Notes: generated by a model not told the origin, from the sequence alone. Counted from the stretch's first letter, positions 16,906 to 26,663 are shown. The stretch: 64,000 nucleotides of DNA from Poseidonocella pacifica (GCF_900111875.1 NZ_FOJU01000005.1:1-64000), one strand, 5' to 3'. A program made the numbers and translations.

Positions 16906-17751
16906 TCAGGCGCGGAGGGTGGAAAAAAGCGCCTCCCACGGTTGGTGCGGGCGGCCGGTGACGGCCTCGAAATCGCCGGGCCGGTCATAGGCGCCTTGCT
17001 GGATGCCCTCGTAGATGCCGCCAATGATCGGGCCGATGAAATCGCCCAGTTCGGCGCTGCGGTCGGCGACAAAGTCCTCGGGCGTCATTTCGCGATAGAT
17101 CAGCTGAGTGCCGAAGGTTTGGTTCAGATACCCAGCCAGTTCTGCTTGCGTGATCGGCTTGCCGTTGAGATCAAAGGTGCCGCCGTTCAGATCGTCACGG
17201 GTCAGCAGCGCGGCATAGGCATGGGCCAGTTCCGACCGCGTGGTGTAGCCGCATTTGCCAGGTCCAGCACTGTTGGCGATTTCGCCGCGCGCCTTGTAGC
17301 TGTCGATATAGTCGATATCCGGCTCGATATAGATGCCGTTGCGCCCGATGGCCCAGTCCAGCCCGCTGGCGCGGATGTCCGCTTCGGTCTGGCGGTTGCT
17401 TTGCACCACGGGGGAAAAGCGCGTTCCCTCTTCGGGGCCGATGATGCTGGTGTAGACCAGCTTTTGCACGCCGGCGGCGCGTGCGGCGTCGATCACGTTG
17501 CGGTGCTGCTGGATGCGCTGGTCCGGCGGGGCCATGCCGGACACGATCACCAGCGCATCGACCCCGGTAAGCGAGGCTTGCAGCTGTTCGGGCCTTTCAT
17601 AATCGCCTGGGCGCAGATCGATGCCCAGATCGGCGACCTTGCCCGGGCTGCGGGCCAGCCCGACAACGGGAACGCCGCCCGGCAGCGCGACAAGGGTTTC
17701 GGCAATCGCCCGGCCAAGCTGGCCCGACACGGCGGTAACGGCATAGGTCAT
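16906..17751 (-). CDS. NmrA-like NAD(P)-binding protein (quinone oxidoreductase 2 type)
   Basis: A 281-residue atypical short-chain dehydrogenase. The nucleotide-binding N-terminus is TYAVTAVSGQLGRAIAETL (GxxGxxG-type), followed by LVIVSGM and the region KLVYTSIIGPEEGTRFSPVV in place of a catalytic YxxxK. It resembles QorB (YtfG) and NmrA-family redox sensors, using NADPH either as cofactor or as a signal. It lies 64 bases after an exported NTF2-like gene on the same strand. The enzymatic substrate is unknown; quinone reduction is the best family-based guess. Confidence 0.8.
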   Translation of the reverse strand: MTYAVTAVSGQLGRAIAETLVALPGGVPVVGLARSPGKVADLGIDLRPGDYERPEQLQASLTGVDALVIVSGMAPPDQRIQQHRNVIDAARAAGVQKLVYTSIIGPEEGTRFSPVVQSNRQTEADIRASGLDWAIGRNGIYIEPDIDYIDSYKARGEIANSAGPGKCGYTTRSELAHAYAALLTRDDLNGGTFDLNGKPITQAELAGYLNQTFGTQLIYREMTPEDFVADRSAELGDFIGPIIGGIYEGIQQGAYDRPGDFEAVTGRPHQPWEALFSTLRA

Positions 17752-17815
17752 GGTCTGTCCTCAGATCGGGTTGGGCAGGGCCACCGGCGCGGGTGGCTCT
17801 GCCAGGGGGCGCGGA

Positions 17816-18313
17816 TCAGCCGTGATACGCCTGGCTGACGGCGAAGCTGTCTTCGAACCAGTGCCACAGCACCACCTGACCATCCCGCACCTTGGCGCGA
17901 AGGGCAAAAGAGAACGCACCGATTTCCTTGCCGGAATGGGGGGTGACGCCGTTCATCCTGCCAAAGACGGCTACCGTGTCGCCCGAGGCGAAGGCGTCGG
18001 TGTTTTCCCACATGGTGGTTTGCAGGTTCTGGGAAAACACGGCGAGGAAGTCGAAGATGTTCTTCTTGCCGCTCGCGCCGCCGATCCAGGGCAGGGAGGG
18101 GTCGCCTTCGTTGTGCCAGACCATGTCATCGGCCATCAGCTTGCCCATGGTTTCCATGTCGCCCGATCCCATCGCGCCCATGAATGCCATGACGGTATCA
18201 AAGCTGGCTTGGGTCTGCTCGTTCATGTCCTGTGCTCCTGCGTGTTGTGCGAGAATGGTCGCGAGCGACGCGCCAAGCGTGGTGGTCAAAAGGCTCCGCG
18301 GTACACGTCTCAT
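17816..18313 (-). CDS. Exported SnoaL/NTF2-like protein (first)
   Basis: A 165-residue protein with an N-terminal signal sequence (MRRVPRSLLTTTLGASLATI, cleavage probably after QHAGA) and one NTF2-like domain. Typical elements are FMGAMGSGDMETMGKLMADD, MVWHNEGDP and a late WHWFEDSFAV strand. AAGGAG precedes the ATG at 18313; residues encoded further upstream were rejected. NTF2-like folds bind small hydrophobic ligands or act as isomerases/cyclases; the substrate here is unknown. It is followed by the NmrA-like gene and preceded by a larger exported protein with two such domains. Confidence 0.75.
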   Translation of the reverse strand: MRRVPRSLLTTTLGASLATILAQHAGAQDMNEQTQASFDTVMAFMGAMGSGDMETMGKLMADDMVWHNEGDPSLPWIGGASGKKNIFDFLAVFSQNLQTTMWENTDAFASGDTVAVFGRMNGVTPHSGKEIGAFSFALRAKVRDGQVVLWHWFEDSFAVSQAYHG

Positions 18314-18347
18314 GCTCCTTGGTTGGCGCGCTTTTGGGCGCAAGTGG

Positions 18348-19190
18348 TCAGAATTTGCCGGCTTCGTTGTGGGGGGCATCGGGGCCAGGCATCGGCGCGA
18401 TGACGTCCCAGTGTTCGACGATCAGCCCGTCTTCGAGCCGGAAGAGGTCGTAGAACGCCGTCGGCTCATTCCCTAGCGCGCCCTCGGATAGGGTCAGCAC
18501 GAAGTTGCCCTCGCCGATCACCTGGTGGATCTCGGTGTAATCCATGGTGATGCCTTTCTGGGACATCTCGGCCATGAAGGCGCCAAAGCCGTCCAGCCCG
18601 TCGGCCACCATCGGGTTGTGCTGATGGTAATGCGCCGGGTTGATGTACTGGGTGTAATCCACCTGCTCGTGCTTGATCAGCGCGCGGGTAATGAACTGTT
18701 CCACCTTGGCCTTGTTGGCGTCGGTCTGGTTTAGATCGGCGATCTCGGTCGCGCCGTCCATCTGGGTCCGCCCCGAGGGGTTCACGGAAAGCTCGGGGAT
18801 GAGGTTGTCCCAATGCTCTGCGATCTTGCCATCCTCAACGCGGAACACATCGAACGCGATCATCGGCGTTTCGCCAAAGCCCTCATAGCGGGCGTGCACG
18901 GCGACAAGGTCGTCGTCGGCGATGACGCGCAGGTAGTCTGCCTTGAAGGTGCCTTTGCCCGCAAGGAAGGCAACAACGCCCTTCTGCGTGTCGATGCCGC
19001 TGGCGAACATCTCGTTATGCTGAACGATGTCTTGGGCGAAATACTGATCGACGGCATCCACATCGCCCGCCACCAACGTTTTTTCCAGTGCTTGGAGGAC
19101 GAGGGCCTTGGCGTCGGCGCTGTCCGCCAGCGCGCTGAATGGCAGGGTCGCGATGAGTGCTGCCGATGCAAGAAGTTGGTTCAGTTTCAT
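18348..19190 (-). CDS. Exported protein with two NTF2-like domains
   Basis: A 280-residue protein starting with signal peptide MKLNQLLASAALIATLPFSA (cleavage after ALA), then two SnoaL/NTF2-like units: about 25-140 with YFAQDIVQHNEMFASGID and FDVFRVEDGKIAEHWDNL, and about 155-275 with YINPAHYHQHNPMVADG and YDLFRLEDGLIVEHWDVI. The near-identical ending of both units points to internal duplication. Family proteins with this layout are annotated as polyketide-cyclase or nuclear-transport-factor-2-like. It heads the minus-strand group with the single-domain exported relative and the NmrA-like gene. Confidence 0.8.
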   Translation of the reverse strand: MKLNQLLASAALIATLPFSALADSADAKALVLQALEKTLVAGDVDAVDQYFAQDIVQHNEMFASGIDTQKGVVAFLAGKGTFKADYLRVIADDDLVAVHARYEGFGETPMIAFDVFRVEDGKIAEHWDNLIPELSVNPSGRTQMDGATEIADLNQTDANKAKVEQFITRALIKHEQVDYTQYINPAHYHQHNPMVADGLDGFGAFMAEMSQKGITMDYTEIHQVIGEGNFVLTLSEGALGNEPTAFYDLFRLEDGLIVEHWDVIAPMPGPDAPHNEAGKF

Positions 19191-19280
19191 GGTGGTATCC
19201 ATTTCAATTGGACAAAGGAGGACCCCTGTAAAGCCCGAAGGGCTGCACACTGGGTTTGGGAACAGGCTGACTTTGGTGGT

Positions 19281-19589
19281 TCAGGCGGCAGTGCTGCTGA
19301 CACTGCTGTCCGAATAGGTCCAGTCGAGGGTCGGATTCTCGCGGAAGGCGAAGCGTTCGAGGTGGCTGGAAATCACCTCGATCGTTTTGTCGACCTGAGC
19401 TTTGTCAGGGGCTGTGGCAGTCAGGTTCAGGGCCGAAGCGTCTGCCCGCAGCATGCATTGCCCAAACGGCAATTCGATCCGACCGCACCCGGCTTCATGG
19501 GTGACTGGAACCTTGTGTCCGAAATGTTTGCAAAGCGTGCCCAGATACCGCTCGGCATTTTCCGTTTTGAAATATGTGCTCGCGTTCAT
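19281..19589 (-). CDS. DUF2218 family protein
   Basis: A 102-residue cytoplasmic protein. The DUF2218 pattern is clear: an early AERYLGTLCKHFGHKVPV, the central GRIELPFGQCMLRADASALN and a late ISSHLERFAFRE. AAGGAAC precedes the ATG at 19589; the longer upstream frame was rejected. DUF2218 genes often sit beside iron-siderophore or haem-related genes, but no biochemical role is established to my knowledge. It is divergent from the LysR regulator at 19685 with under 100 bases between them, so direct control is likely. Confidence 0.85.
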   Translation of the reverse strand: MNASTYFKTENAERYLGTLCKHFGHKVPVTHEAGCGRIELPFGQCMLRADASALNLTATAPDKAQVDKTIEVISSHLERFAFRENPTLDWTYSDSSVSSTAA

Positions 19590-19684
19590 GTCGGTGTTCC
19601 TTCTGTTGCAACGAACATCTATCCCTGCCGCATTGATCCGGGTATCCATCGATTTCGGAAGTCATAGTTCGGGTGAGCGGAACA

Positions 19685-20593
19685 ATGATCGAGTATCTAC
19701 GGCACATGGCGATTTTTGCGCGGGTCGTCGACGAAGGGTCCTTTCGGGGCGCGGCAAAAGCTATCGGCCTTGCGCCGTCACGGGTGAGCGAGACGGTCTC
19801 CGATCTTGAGAATTTCCTTGGTGTCACCTTGCTGTATCGAACGACGCGCAAGATCGCGCTGACCAACGAGGGGCGCATGTTCTATGCCCGGGCGGCAGAG
19901 ATGCTGCGCAGCGCGGAAAGCGGGTTGAACGAACTCAACGCCCTGTCACTGGAACCGGTGGGCGCGCTACGTGTATCGATGCCAGCCTACATGTCCTCTT
20001 CGGAGCTGGCCACGGCCATGGCGGAATTTGTCCGGCGGCACCCGCAGGTCGCCGTTTCGTTGACCTTCACCGATGGGCGCACGGATCTTCTGGACGATGG
20101 GTACGACGTGAATATCCGCGCGGGATGGCTGGACGACAGCTCAATGATGTCGCGAAAGCTGGGTGAAAGTGAGCGCGCGCTTGTGGCGGGGACCGGATAT
20201 GCCGCCACACGCCCGCGTCCAAGCAGACCCTCCGAATTGGAGGACTGGGACTGGCTTCGGTACAAGCACCGGTCTGACTACACCACTCTGCATGGGCCGG
20301 AGGGCGAGACTGCCAAGGTCTTGGGGCAGTCACGACTTGAGGTCGACAGTATTGACGCGCTCTATCATTTCACTTGTCAGAACCTCGGTGCCACAGTCGT
20401 GCCGGAACACCTCGCCGCTCGCGGCGAAGCCGAGGGAAACCTTGTGCGTCTGCTGCCTGACTGGCGACTGATACCGCTGGGCTACTTCGCCGTCTGGCCG
20501 GACACCTCCCGCCGGGAAAGCCTGACGCGGCACTTCGTACACTTTATTGCTGAATGGCACAGTGAACACGCGCAACGGCCGAAGGAAATTTAA
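19685..20593 (+). CDS. LysR-family transcriptional regulator
   Basis: A 302-residue LysR regulator. The winged helix-turn-helix is at about 1-60 (HMAIFARVVDEGSFRGAAKA, then APSRVSETVSDLENFLG), followed by an effector-binding domain (about 90-290). It belongs to the group close to DUF2218/NmrA/NTF2 genes it faces. The ATG at 19685 was taken; a GTG at 19673 would add four residues. It probably controls the divergent cluster at 16210-19589. The inducer is unknown. Confidence 0.85.
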   Translation: MIEYLRHMAIFARVVDEGSFRGAAKAIGLAPSRVSETVSDLENFLGVTLLYRTTRKIALTNEGRMFYARAAEMLRSAESGLNELNALSLEPVGALRVSMPAYMSSSELATAMAEFVRRHPQVAVSLTFTDGRTDLLDDGYDVNIRAGWLDDSSMMSRKLGESERALVAGTGYAATRPRPSRPSELEDWDWLRYKHRSDYTTLHGPEGETAKVLGQSRLEVDSIDALYHFTCQNLGATVVPEHLAARGEAEGNLVRLLPDWRLIPLGYFAVWPDTSRRESLTRHFVHFIAEWHSEHAQRPKEI

Positions 20594-20678
20594 CCGGCCC
20601 GAGGTACGTCCCGGTTTCGAAAATACACCGACCGGGCAGGCCGATGTTTCACAAGTCTGCCGCCATGGATGCGGTGCA

Positions 20679-21474
20679 TGACCAAACGATATCCCGCCCG
20701 CTACCGCACAACGAACCGCTTCAATTACAGCGCGGCGCTGCGCAAGCGAGGATCCCTGCGTATCTGGATCGACAAGGGCATGACTTGGAACGCGCCGCGT
20801 GACTGGTGGGTCGGACTCCCGCCGGTCTTGTCCGACGCCATCATCCCATTCCGCTTGTCAATCAAAGTGCTGTTCAAGCTGCCGCTTCGCCCAGACCGCC
20901 GGGATGGTCGCTAGCACGGTATGGATGGCTAGGATGGACTGGCGGATGCCAGACTTTTAGACTCTTACCCGTAGGCAGAAAAACTCAGCCGTGCAGATCC
21001 CGTATCGCCGTGCGGATGGACCTCTAAACCTGCTGTTAGGCAGCACCGGGATCAAGCGATGGATGGGGCCACGCCAGACATCCGCGCCTTGGAATTCACC
21101 CCCCCCAGCCGTGACGGTGATGGCCCGAGCCGTCCTGACCTACTCAATCAAATGCCCGAGGCAGAGCAGATAGGCACTGTGACTGCCGGCGGCGCCTGTG
21201 ACACGCGCCATCATTGCTCGCGACGCTATCCACATTATTCCGATCCGTAAAAACGGGCGATCTTTGCAAGAGGACTGTTCCGCCGCTCGGGCCCGAAAAA
21301 GTCACTCTGCGCGCCACCCGGCCCTACGGTAGGGTTTTCTGGAAGCGCTGGGCTGGATCCCACGCACGCAAACGCATCGATGCACGAGCCTCCAAGCGCT
21401 GAAATCCACGTCCGCATCGCGCTCATGAACCGCTTCAACGCCCTCGCAACTGCCAAGACCATCCGCATCGCCTG
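20679..21474 (+). mobile_element. Degenerate IS5/IS903-like transposase remnant
   Basis: The first part reads as the N-terminus of an IS903-type transposase: MTKRYPARYRTTNRFNYSAA, then LRKRGSLRIWIDKGMTWNAP and the helix SDAIIPFRLSIKVLFKLPLR. After a deletion and several frame changes (about 20915-21040), later fragments such as TPDIRALEFT and VRIALMNRFNALATAKTIRI are recognisable up to about 21474. No intact frame remains. It is a relic that separates the LysR cluster from the large nuclease gene. From 21475 to 21716 I see nothing identifiable. Confidence 0.7.
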
Positions 21475-21716
21475 ACGAAAAAGGGGAAAGGGGTAGCTAC
21501 GCCTCAGCGGTGAATTCCGCAACGACACCGGGCATACCCAAGAGGCGATTGTCTGAGCGCGCGGTCGAAAATAAGAACCCACACGATAAATTCTTCGCCG
21601 ATCCAATGAGTTGCAGCCGATTCAAGGCTAGATCTTCACTCACCAGAAGGGCGGCATGCAACGGCTCATGCGCCGCTGCATGTTTTTGGGACCTCTCCCA
21701 CTTACAGGGGATCAGG

Positions 21717-24700
21717 TCACGCCAAGTAATCGCCGCCAAGATCCAGACCGATCAGCAGCGGATCGTGGTCGGAAGAACGGTACGGGTCGATACCATAGAG
21801 GTCAGCCACCTGATCCGCTGGAGCAAAGTCGGTATTGTAGTCCAGCACTGCGGCTTCCAGCGCATTGATCCGCCATTCTGCCGCACCGGTGACTTGGCCT
21901 GAAAGAGAGCCGCTGGCCAGCGCGTGGTCCAATGCGCCAAATGTCTGTGCCTGCGGTGCCAGATCGAGATCGACCGGAAAGCCGAAGGAGAGCTCGAACT
22001 CATCCGCGCCCAGGAACTCCTCGACCATGTTCTGATAGCCTTCGCTTTCCAGCAGGGTGATCGGGTCCTCTTTGGCATAAGCATTCAGATCGCCGATGAT
22101 CAAAACGTCGCTGTCCCCCGAGCCGGTGGGATCACTGTCCAGCCAAGCGTCGATCGCGGCGGCAGCCTGCGTTCGGGCCTCGTTGTTGTTGCCGGTCCCG
22201 TCACCGATCCCTGCATTGTCCCCGAAGGGACTGACCGACCCCTTGGATTTCAGATGGTTGACGGCGACTGTAAAGACCTCGCCGCTGGCAATCTCCTCAA
22301 AGCTGGCTGCCAATGGCACGCGGCTGGTACCCGAACCCTCGAAGACGGGGTTGCCCGGATCGACGCCGAGCCCTGCGAGGTCGGCATCGGTCAGGATCTC
22401 GACCGTGGTGCCGGGGGCGATCCGGACCGTGTCCGCGTCATAGATCATACCAACCATGATCGCGTCGCTGCCCACATAATCGACGCCGGGATCGACGTAT
22501 TGGTAATTGGCAGCAGGGTCAGCCGCGTTCAATGCATCGACCAGCGCACCGATTGCAAACTGACCATCTCCGTTCTGATCACCGATTTCATTCTCAAGCT
22601 CCGTCAGGCCGATCACATCCGCGTCCATCGCCCCGATTGCCGAAACCAGTTTGTCCAGTTGCCGGCTGTATTCCTCAGCATTGCCGGCACCGCGCACCTC
22701 AAGCCCGCTTGGCCCGGAAGTCAGGCCCTCATCGCCCAGTGAGGTGAAGAAATTCAGCACGTTGAACGAAGCGACGGTCAGCGATCCCCCGACATCCGGC
22801 GCATCGGTCTCGCGCGGGGCGGTGTCCACGAAGCCCGCATCCTGTGTCAGGTTCAAACGGTAAATCTCGTCGCCCGAACCACCCGACGCACGGGAATAGC
22901 GCAATACGCCGGTCAAGCCCGAGGCGGTATCGCCCGCGCTCAGCCCATCTTCGGCGTCAAACTCGCCCGCGATACGGCCCGGCTCCCCGGCAATTTCAAA
23001 CGGAATGACCGAAGGGTTCTGAATGGTGGAACCATCGTCGATGATGAGCGTGTTCTTGACCTGCTCCTCGATGAAGGCGTTGAATCCTGCAACATCCGGC
23101 GTGTTGGCCTGCGTAAACGTCTCTACCAGACCCTGAGCGCTCAGCCCGATGTCACCAAATCTTCCCAAGGTGTAGAAGTCACTGACCGTCATCTCTTGCG
23201 AGACTGTGACAAGCATCCCCTCGTAAGCCTCAAGATCGGCTATCAGCGCGCCGTCTGAATTCGCGGTTACATTGGCCACGGGGAAGGTGATCGTCGCCGC
23301 CGTGGGCAGTTGATTTCCGCTACTGACCACTTCGATTGCGCTGATCGACGTCAGTTGCGTTTCGTTGAAGAACTCCGCCACGGTGCCAGTAACCCGTACG
23401 AGGTCACCCGCCTGCACGTTCATCAGTGAAAGCGCGGCTTCGTAGACGAATATGCCTTCGGAGGTCATCAGATCGCCGTCGGCATCAGCGTCTTCCTCTT
23501 GCAGATAGAAGCCGTCCAGATCGCCATCCACACCGGCGCTTCCGTTCTGAAAGTCACCGACGACGATTGCCTCGACTGTCACGATCTGAGTTTCTAGGAA
23601 GGACGCGCTGCCACTTCCCTGAATGGTCGAAATCAGCGTGGTCTCGGTCGGCGGCGGAGGGGAATCTGTCGCCTCCCCTACTGAAAAGTCGTCGATTTGC
23701 CACAGCGAGCTACTGCCGCCGTCCGTGCCTGAGGATTGATAGCGAAAGGCAAAGTGCACCGCGTCCGCGGGGACGCCAGAGAGGTCAATCTCTCCAGAGG
23801 ACGCCTCAGCGTAGCTGCCGGTTGAGGCGCTGTATGGCAGTTCGATCCATGTCGCCGTGGATGGATCCCCGCTGCCGCTGTAGTCCGTGGAGTAGAGAAA
23901 GGTCACTTCGGGATCGGCCAGACCGGTATCGTCGAAGTTCTTGGTATTCGCGAAGCTGACAACTGGGTTGGTTAGGCCGGAGATATCAATCTCGGGTGAG
24001 ATCAACCAGTCGTCTGCTGCAACGCTGTCACCAAAGGCGTTGACGGCAGCAAAACCATCGCCACTAAAAGTGGAACCGTACCAAGTGTTGGCCGCGTCGC
24101 CATCGACCGAGATGGCCTGCCAGTCGGCGTCAGTAAACTCGGTGTCGAAATCAAAGGCGTAAGGCGCGGGGATCGCATCACCGTCGGAGGTGGCGTCGTT
24201 TGCAACACCGCGCGTTTCAGCGGCCGGTTCTGCCCAGTTGTCGCCCGTCTCGTCCCTTTGCAGTGAATGGCCAATGATGGTCGAAGCGGTTTCCTGTACA
24301 CCGATATCGGTTGAGGTCAGGCCTGCGGCCGAGCCGTCCGCCGCAGTCAACGTGCCCTCGTAGGACAGGAACTCGACCACGATACCGTCATTGATCAGGG
24401 CAAGACCATCCGGCGAGCCATTCTGCAGGCCGTTGGACGGCAACTCGATCAGATAGTAATCATACCCTCCCGAGGTGCTGGACGGAGCCCCCGGCAAGGA
24501 TAGCGTGTTATAAACTGTCCCGTTGAGCCCATTGTAAAGCTCGACCGTGGTGGCGGCCACGGTCGTCCCTTCGGCAACACGGATTTCAACAAACTCACCG
24601 ATATCGCCGCCAGCGTTATCGTAGTGCAATTCGTTGATACGGCCCACGAAAAGAGCTGCAGCCGCAGTGTTCACCATACCGCGCGTGTCCGCATCAGCTT

Positions 24701-26663
24701 CGCGCCAATCGTCGCCGTCTTCGTTCCGTTGCAGGGAGAACCCCACTTCGGTCGATGAACTTTCGGCGACACCGATATCGGTTGAGGTCAGGCCCGCGGC
24801 CGTGCCATCCGTCGCGGTGAAAGTGCCTTCGTAAGACAGAAATTCCACCACGCTGCTCTCGTTGATGAGCGCCAGCCCGTCCGGACTGCCGTTTTGCAGA
24901 CCATTCGCAGGCAATTCGATGAGGTAGTAGTCGAACCCGCCGGAGGTGCTGGCCAACAAACCGGTCAAGGAGAGCGTGTTGTAGAGCGATCCGTTGGCAC
25001 CGTTGTAAAGTTCGACCGTTGTGCCCGATACATCGGTACCCGCAGCAACACGCACCTCGACAAATTCGCCGATATCACCGCCGGCATTGTCGTAGTGCAC
25101 TTCGTTGATACGGCCCATGAAAGGCGGCTCGTAATCGTTGTTCAGGCCGCGGGTATCCGTTTCGGCCACAGACCATGCGTCACCGTCTTCGGCACGCTCC
25201 AGCGATGCGCCAACGAGGGTCGATCCACTTTCAGCCACCCCAATATCTGTCGAGGTCAGGCCGGCTGCCGGGCCATCCGTCGCCGTCAGCGTTCCCTCGT
25301 AGGACAGGAATTCCAGAACGTCCGTGCCATGTACCAGTGCCAGCCCGTCCGGGCTGCCGTTCTGCAAGCCGTTGGAGGGCAATTCGATCAGGTAATAATC
25401 ATACCCCCCCGTGGTCGACGTGGGGGCAGCAGGCAAAGCCAAGGTATTGTAGAGCGCGCCGTTCGCACCGTTGTAGAGGACCACGCCAAGCCCCGAGGCA
25501 TCTTGCCCCGCGCCGACGCGCACCTCGACAAACTCGCCGGTGTCACCGCCGACATTGTCGTAGTGCAATTCATTGATGCGGGCGTTGATCTCTAGCACAT
25601 CGGTGACGTTTACCGTGATGTCGCGGCTGTCACTGTCCGAGCCATCGCTGACGGTGACGGTCAGGTCATAGACATTGTCGCCATCGGCATTAAGCGGCGT
25701 CTCGAAATCCGGTGCCACGGCGAAATCGAGCGCGCCCGTCGCTGCGTCGATCGTGAAGAAGCCTGCGTCCGCGCCCGATAGCGAATAGGTCAGCGCATCG
25801 CCTTCCGCATCGGAAGCGGTCAGCGCGGCGACAACGGCTGTGGAGTTCTCCGCTACGTCGTAGTTGGCGGCAGTTGCCAGAACCGGCGCGTCGTTGCGGC
25901 CCTCAATCGTTACGGTGACCGTGGCGCTGACGATACTGCCTTCGCCATCGCTGACCTGGTATGTAAAGCTGTCGGTCGCGGTCTCTCCCTCGGCCAACCC
26001 GTCGAATAGGGCGCCCGGCGTGTAGGTGACGTTTGTGCCGTCAAAGCTTACTGAGGCACCTGCCGTGCTGTTCGCATCCACCCCAGTGACGGATAGTGCG
26101 TCACCGTCAAAGTCCCGGTCGTTTGCGAGAAGCGCGGTTGCCGCGATCGTGAGCAAGTCATTTTCGGCTGTGGCTACCGCATCGTCACTCGCCAACACCT
26201 CGTTGTTCCGCCCATCGGTATAATAGGTGAAGTCGTCAAAACGCAGTGCCTCAATGGATTTCAGCACATCTGTGCCGCTGTCCGACGAGAGGATCGTCGT
26301 ATTGCGTCCGCGGCTGGTGAACGAATATTCGGTGATCGACCCGGCAATAACAGCGGTGTCAAAGCCATGGCCACCGTCTATGTGGTTGAATCCATCCGCA
26401 AGAGAGATCGTGTCGTTGCCAAAGCCTCCGAACGCATGAAGCGAGCCGGTACCACCAAAGATAAAGTCATTGCCCCAGCCGCCAAAAACAAGACCGCTTT
26501 CTCCCAGTCGCACGATATCATCGCCGCCGAGGGCAAAGACGGTGTCGTAGCCCATCCCGCTGTCGATTTCATCACCACGGTGGCTACCGAAGATGATGTC
26601 GTTCAGGCGGAACTTGGCCGCTTGCGATTTTCCGCCCTTCGGCGCGTTCCAGAAGAAACCCAT
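21717..26663 (-). CDS. ExeM/NucH-type extracellular nuclease with three lamin-tail domains and RTX repeats
   Basis: A 1,648-residue secreted endonuclease. Domains in order: RTX-type glycine/aspartate repeats (about 28-110; GGDDIVRLGESG, GGWGNDFIFGG), a cadherin/VCBS-like region (about 165-350), three consecutive lamin-tail domains of about 156 residues (starting near 360, 516 and 672, each opening RINE(L/V)HYDN), a beta-sandwich region (about 830-1000), an OB-like domain (from about 1008) and a C-terminal endonuclease/exonuclease/phosphatase domain (about 1295-1640). The last has VASFNVLNFF, a TELENEIGD metal ligand, VNHLKSKGS, IIGDLNAY and SSDHDPL catalytic blocks. No Sec signal is present, so type I secretion is likely, although the RTX motifs are N-terminal. 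GGGGAA precedes the ATG. It probably digests extracellular DNA for phosphorus or biofilm release. Confidence 0.9.
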   Translation of the reverse strand: MGFFWNAPKGGKSQAAKFRLNDIIFGSHRGDEIDSGMGYDTVFALGGDDIVRLGESGLVFGGWGNDFIFGGTGSLHAFGGFGNDTISLADGFNHIDGGHGFDTAVIAGSITEYSFTSRGRNTTILSSDSGTDVLKSIEALRFDDFTYYTDGRNNEVLASDDAVATAENDLLTIAATALLANDRDFDGDALSVTGVDANSTAGASVSFDGTNVTYTPGALFDGLAEGETATDSFTYQVSDGEGSIVSATVTVTIEGRNDAPVLATAANYDVAENSTAVVAALTASDAEGDALTYSLSGADAGFFTIDAATGALDFAVAPDFETPLNADGDNVYDLTVTVSDGSDSDSRDITVNVTDVLEINARINELHYDNVGGDTGEFVEVRVGAGQDASGLGVVLYNGANGALYNTLALPAAPTSTTGGYDYYLIELPSNGLQNGSPDGLALVHGTDVLEFLSYEGTLTATDGPAAGLTSTDIGVAESGSTLVGASLERAEDGDAWSVAETDTRGLNNDYEPPFMGRINEVHYDNAGGDIGEFVEVRVAAGTDVSGTTVELYNGANGSLYNTLSLTGLLASTSGGFDYYLIELPANGLQNGSPDGLALINESSVVEFLSYEGTFTATDGTAAGLTSTDIGVAESSSTEVGFSLQRNEDGDDWREADADTRGMVNTAAAALFVGRINELHYDNAGGDIGEFVEIRVAEGTTVAATTVELYNGLNGTVYNTLSLPGAPSSTSGGYDYYLIELPSNGLQNGSPDGLALINDGIVVEFLSYEGTLTAADGSAAGLTSTDIGVQETASTIIGHSLQRDETGDNWAEPAAETRGVANDATSDGDAIPAPYAFDFDTEFTDADWQAISVDGDAANTWYGSTFSGDGFAAVNAFGDSVAADDWLISPEIDISGLTNPVVSFANTKNFDDTGLADPEVTFLYSTDYSGSGDPSTATWIELPYSASTGSYAEASSGEIDLSGVPADAVHFAFRYQSSGTDGGSSSLWQIDDFSVGEATDSPPPPTETTLISTIQGSGSASFLETQIVTVEAIVVGDFQNGSAGVDGDLDGFYLQEEDADADGDLMTSEGIFVYEAALSLMNVQAGDLVRVTGTVAEFFNETQLTSISAIEVVSSGNQLPTAATITFPVANVTANSDGALIADLEAYEGMLVTVSQEMTVSDFYTLGRFGDIGLSAQGLVETFTQANTPDVAGFNAFIEEQVKNTLIIDDGSTIQNPSVIPFEIAGEPGRIAGEFDAEDGLSAGDTASGLTGVLRYSRASGGSGDEIYRLNLTQDAGFVDTAPRETDAPDVGGSLTVASFNVLNFFTSLGDEGLTSGPSGLEVRGAGNAEEYSRQLDKLVSAIGAMDADVIGLTELENEIGDQNGDGQFAIGALVDALNAADPAANYQYVDPGVDYVGSDAIMVGMIYDADTVRIAPGTTVEILTDADLAGLGVDPGNPVFEGSGTSRVPLAASFEEIASGEVFTVAVNHLKSKGSVSPFGDNAGIGDGTGNNNEARTQAAAAIDAWLDSDPTGSGDSDVLIIGDLNAYAKEDPITLLESEGYQNMVEEFLGADEFELSFGFPVDLDLAPQAQTFGALDHALASGSLSGQVTGAAEWRINALEAAVLDYNTDFAPADQVADLYGIDPYRSSDHDPLLIGLDLGGDYLA
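24200..25585 (-). repeat. Three tandem lamin-tail domain repeats (about 468-base period)
   Basis: Within the nuclease gene, copies start near 25585, 25117 and 24649 (minus strand). Each contains GGYDYYLIELPSNGLQNGSP or a near-copy, plus YEGTLTATDG and AAGLTSTDIGV. The copies differ mainly at synonymous and surface positions, indicating in-frame duplication with partial divergence. Such long near-repeats make the region prone to copy-number change and assembly collapse. Confidence 0.85.

Noticed and set aside
18813-19667. Plus-strand frame of about 280 codons across the exported NTF2-like gene and DUF2218
   Set aside because: Antisense shadow of two well-supported minus-strand genes.
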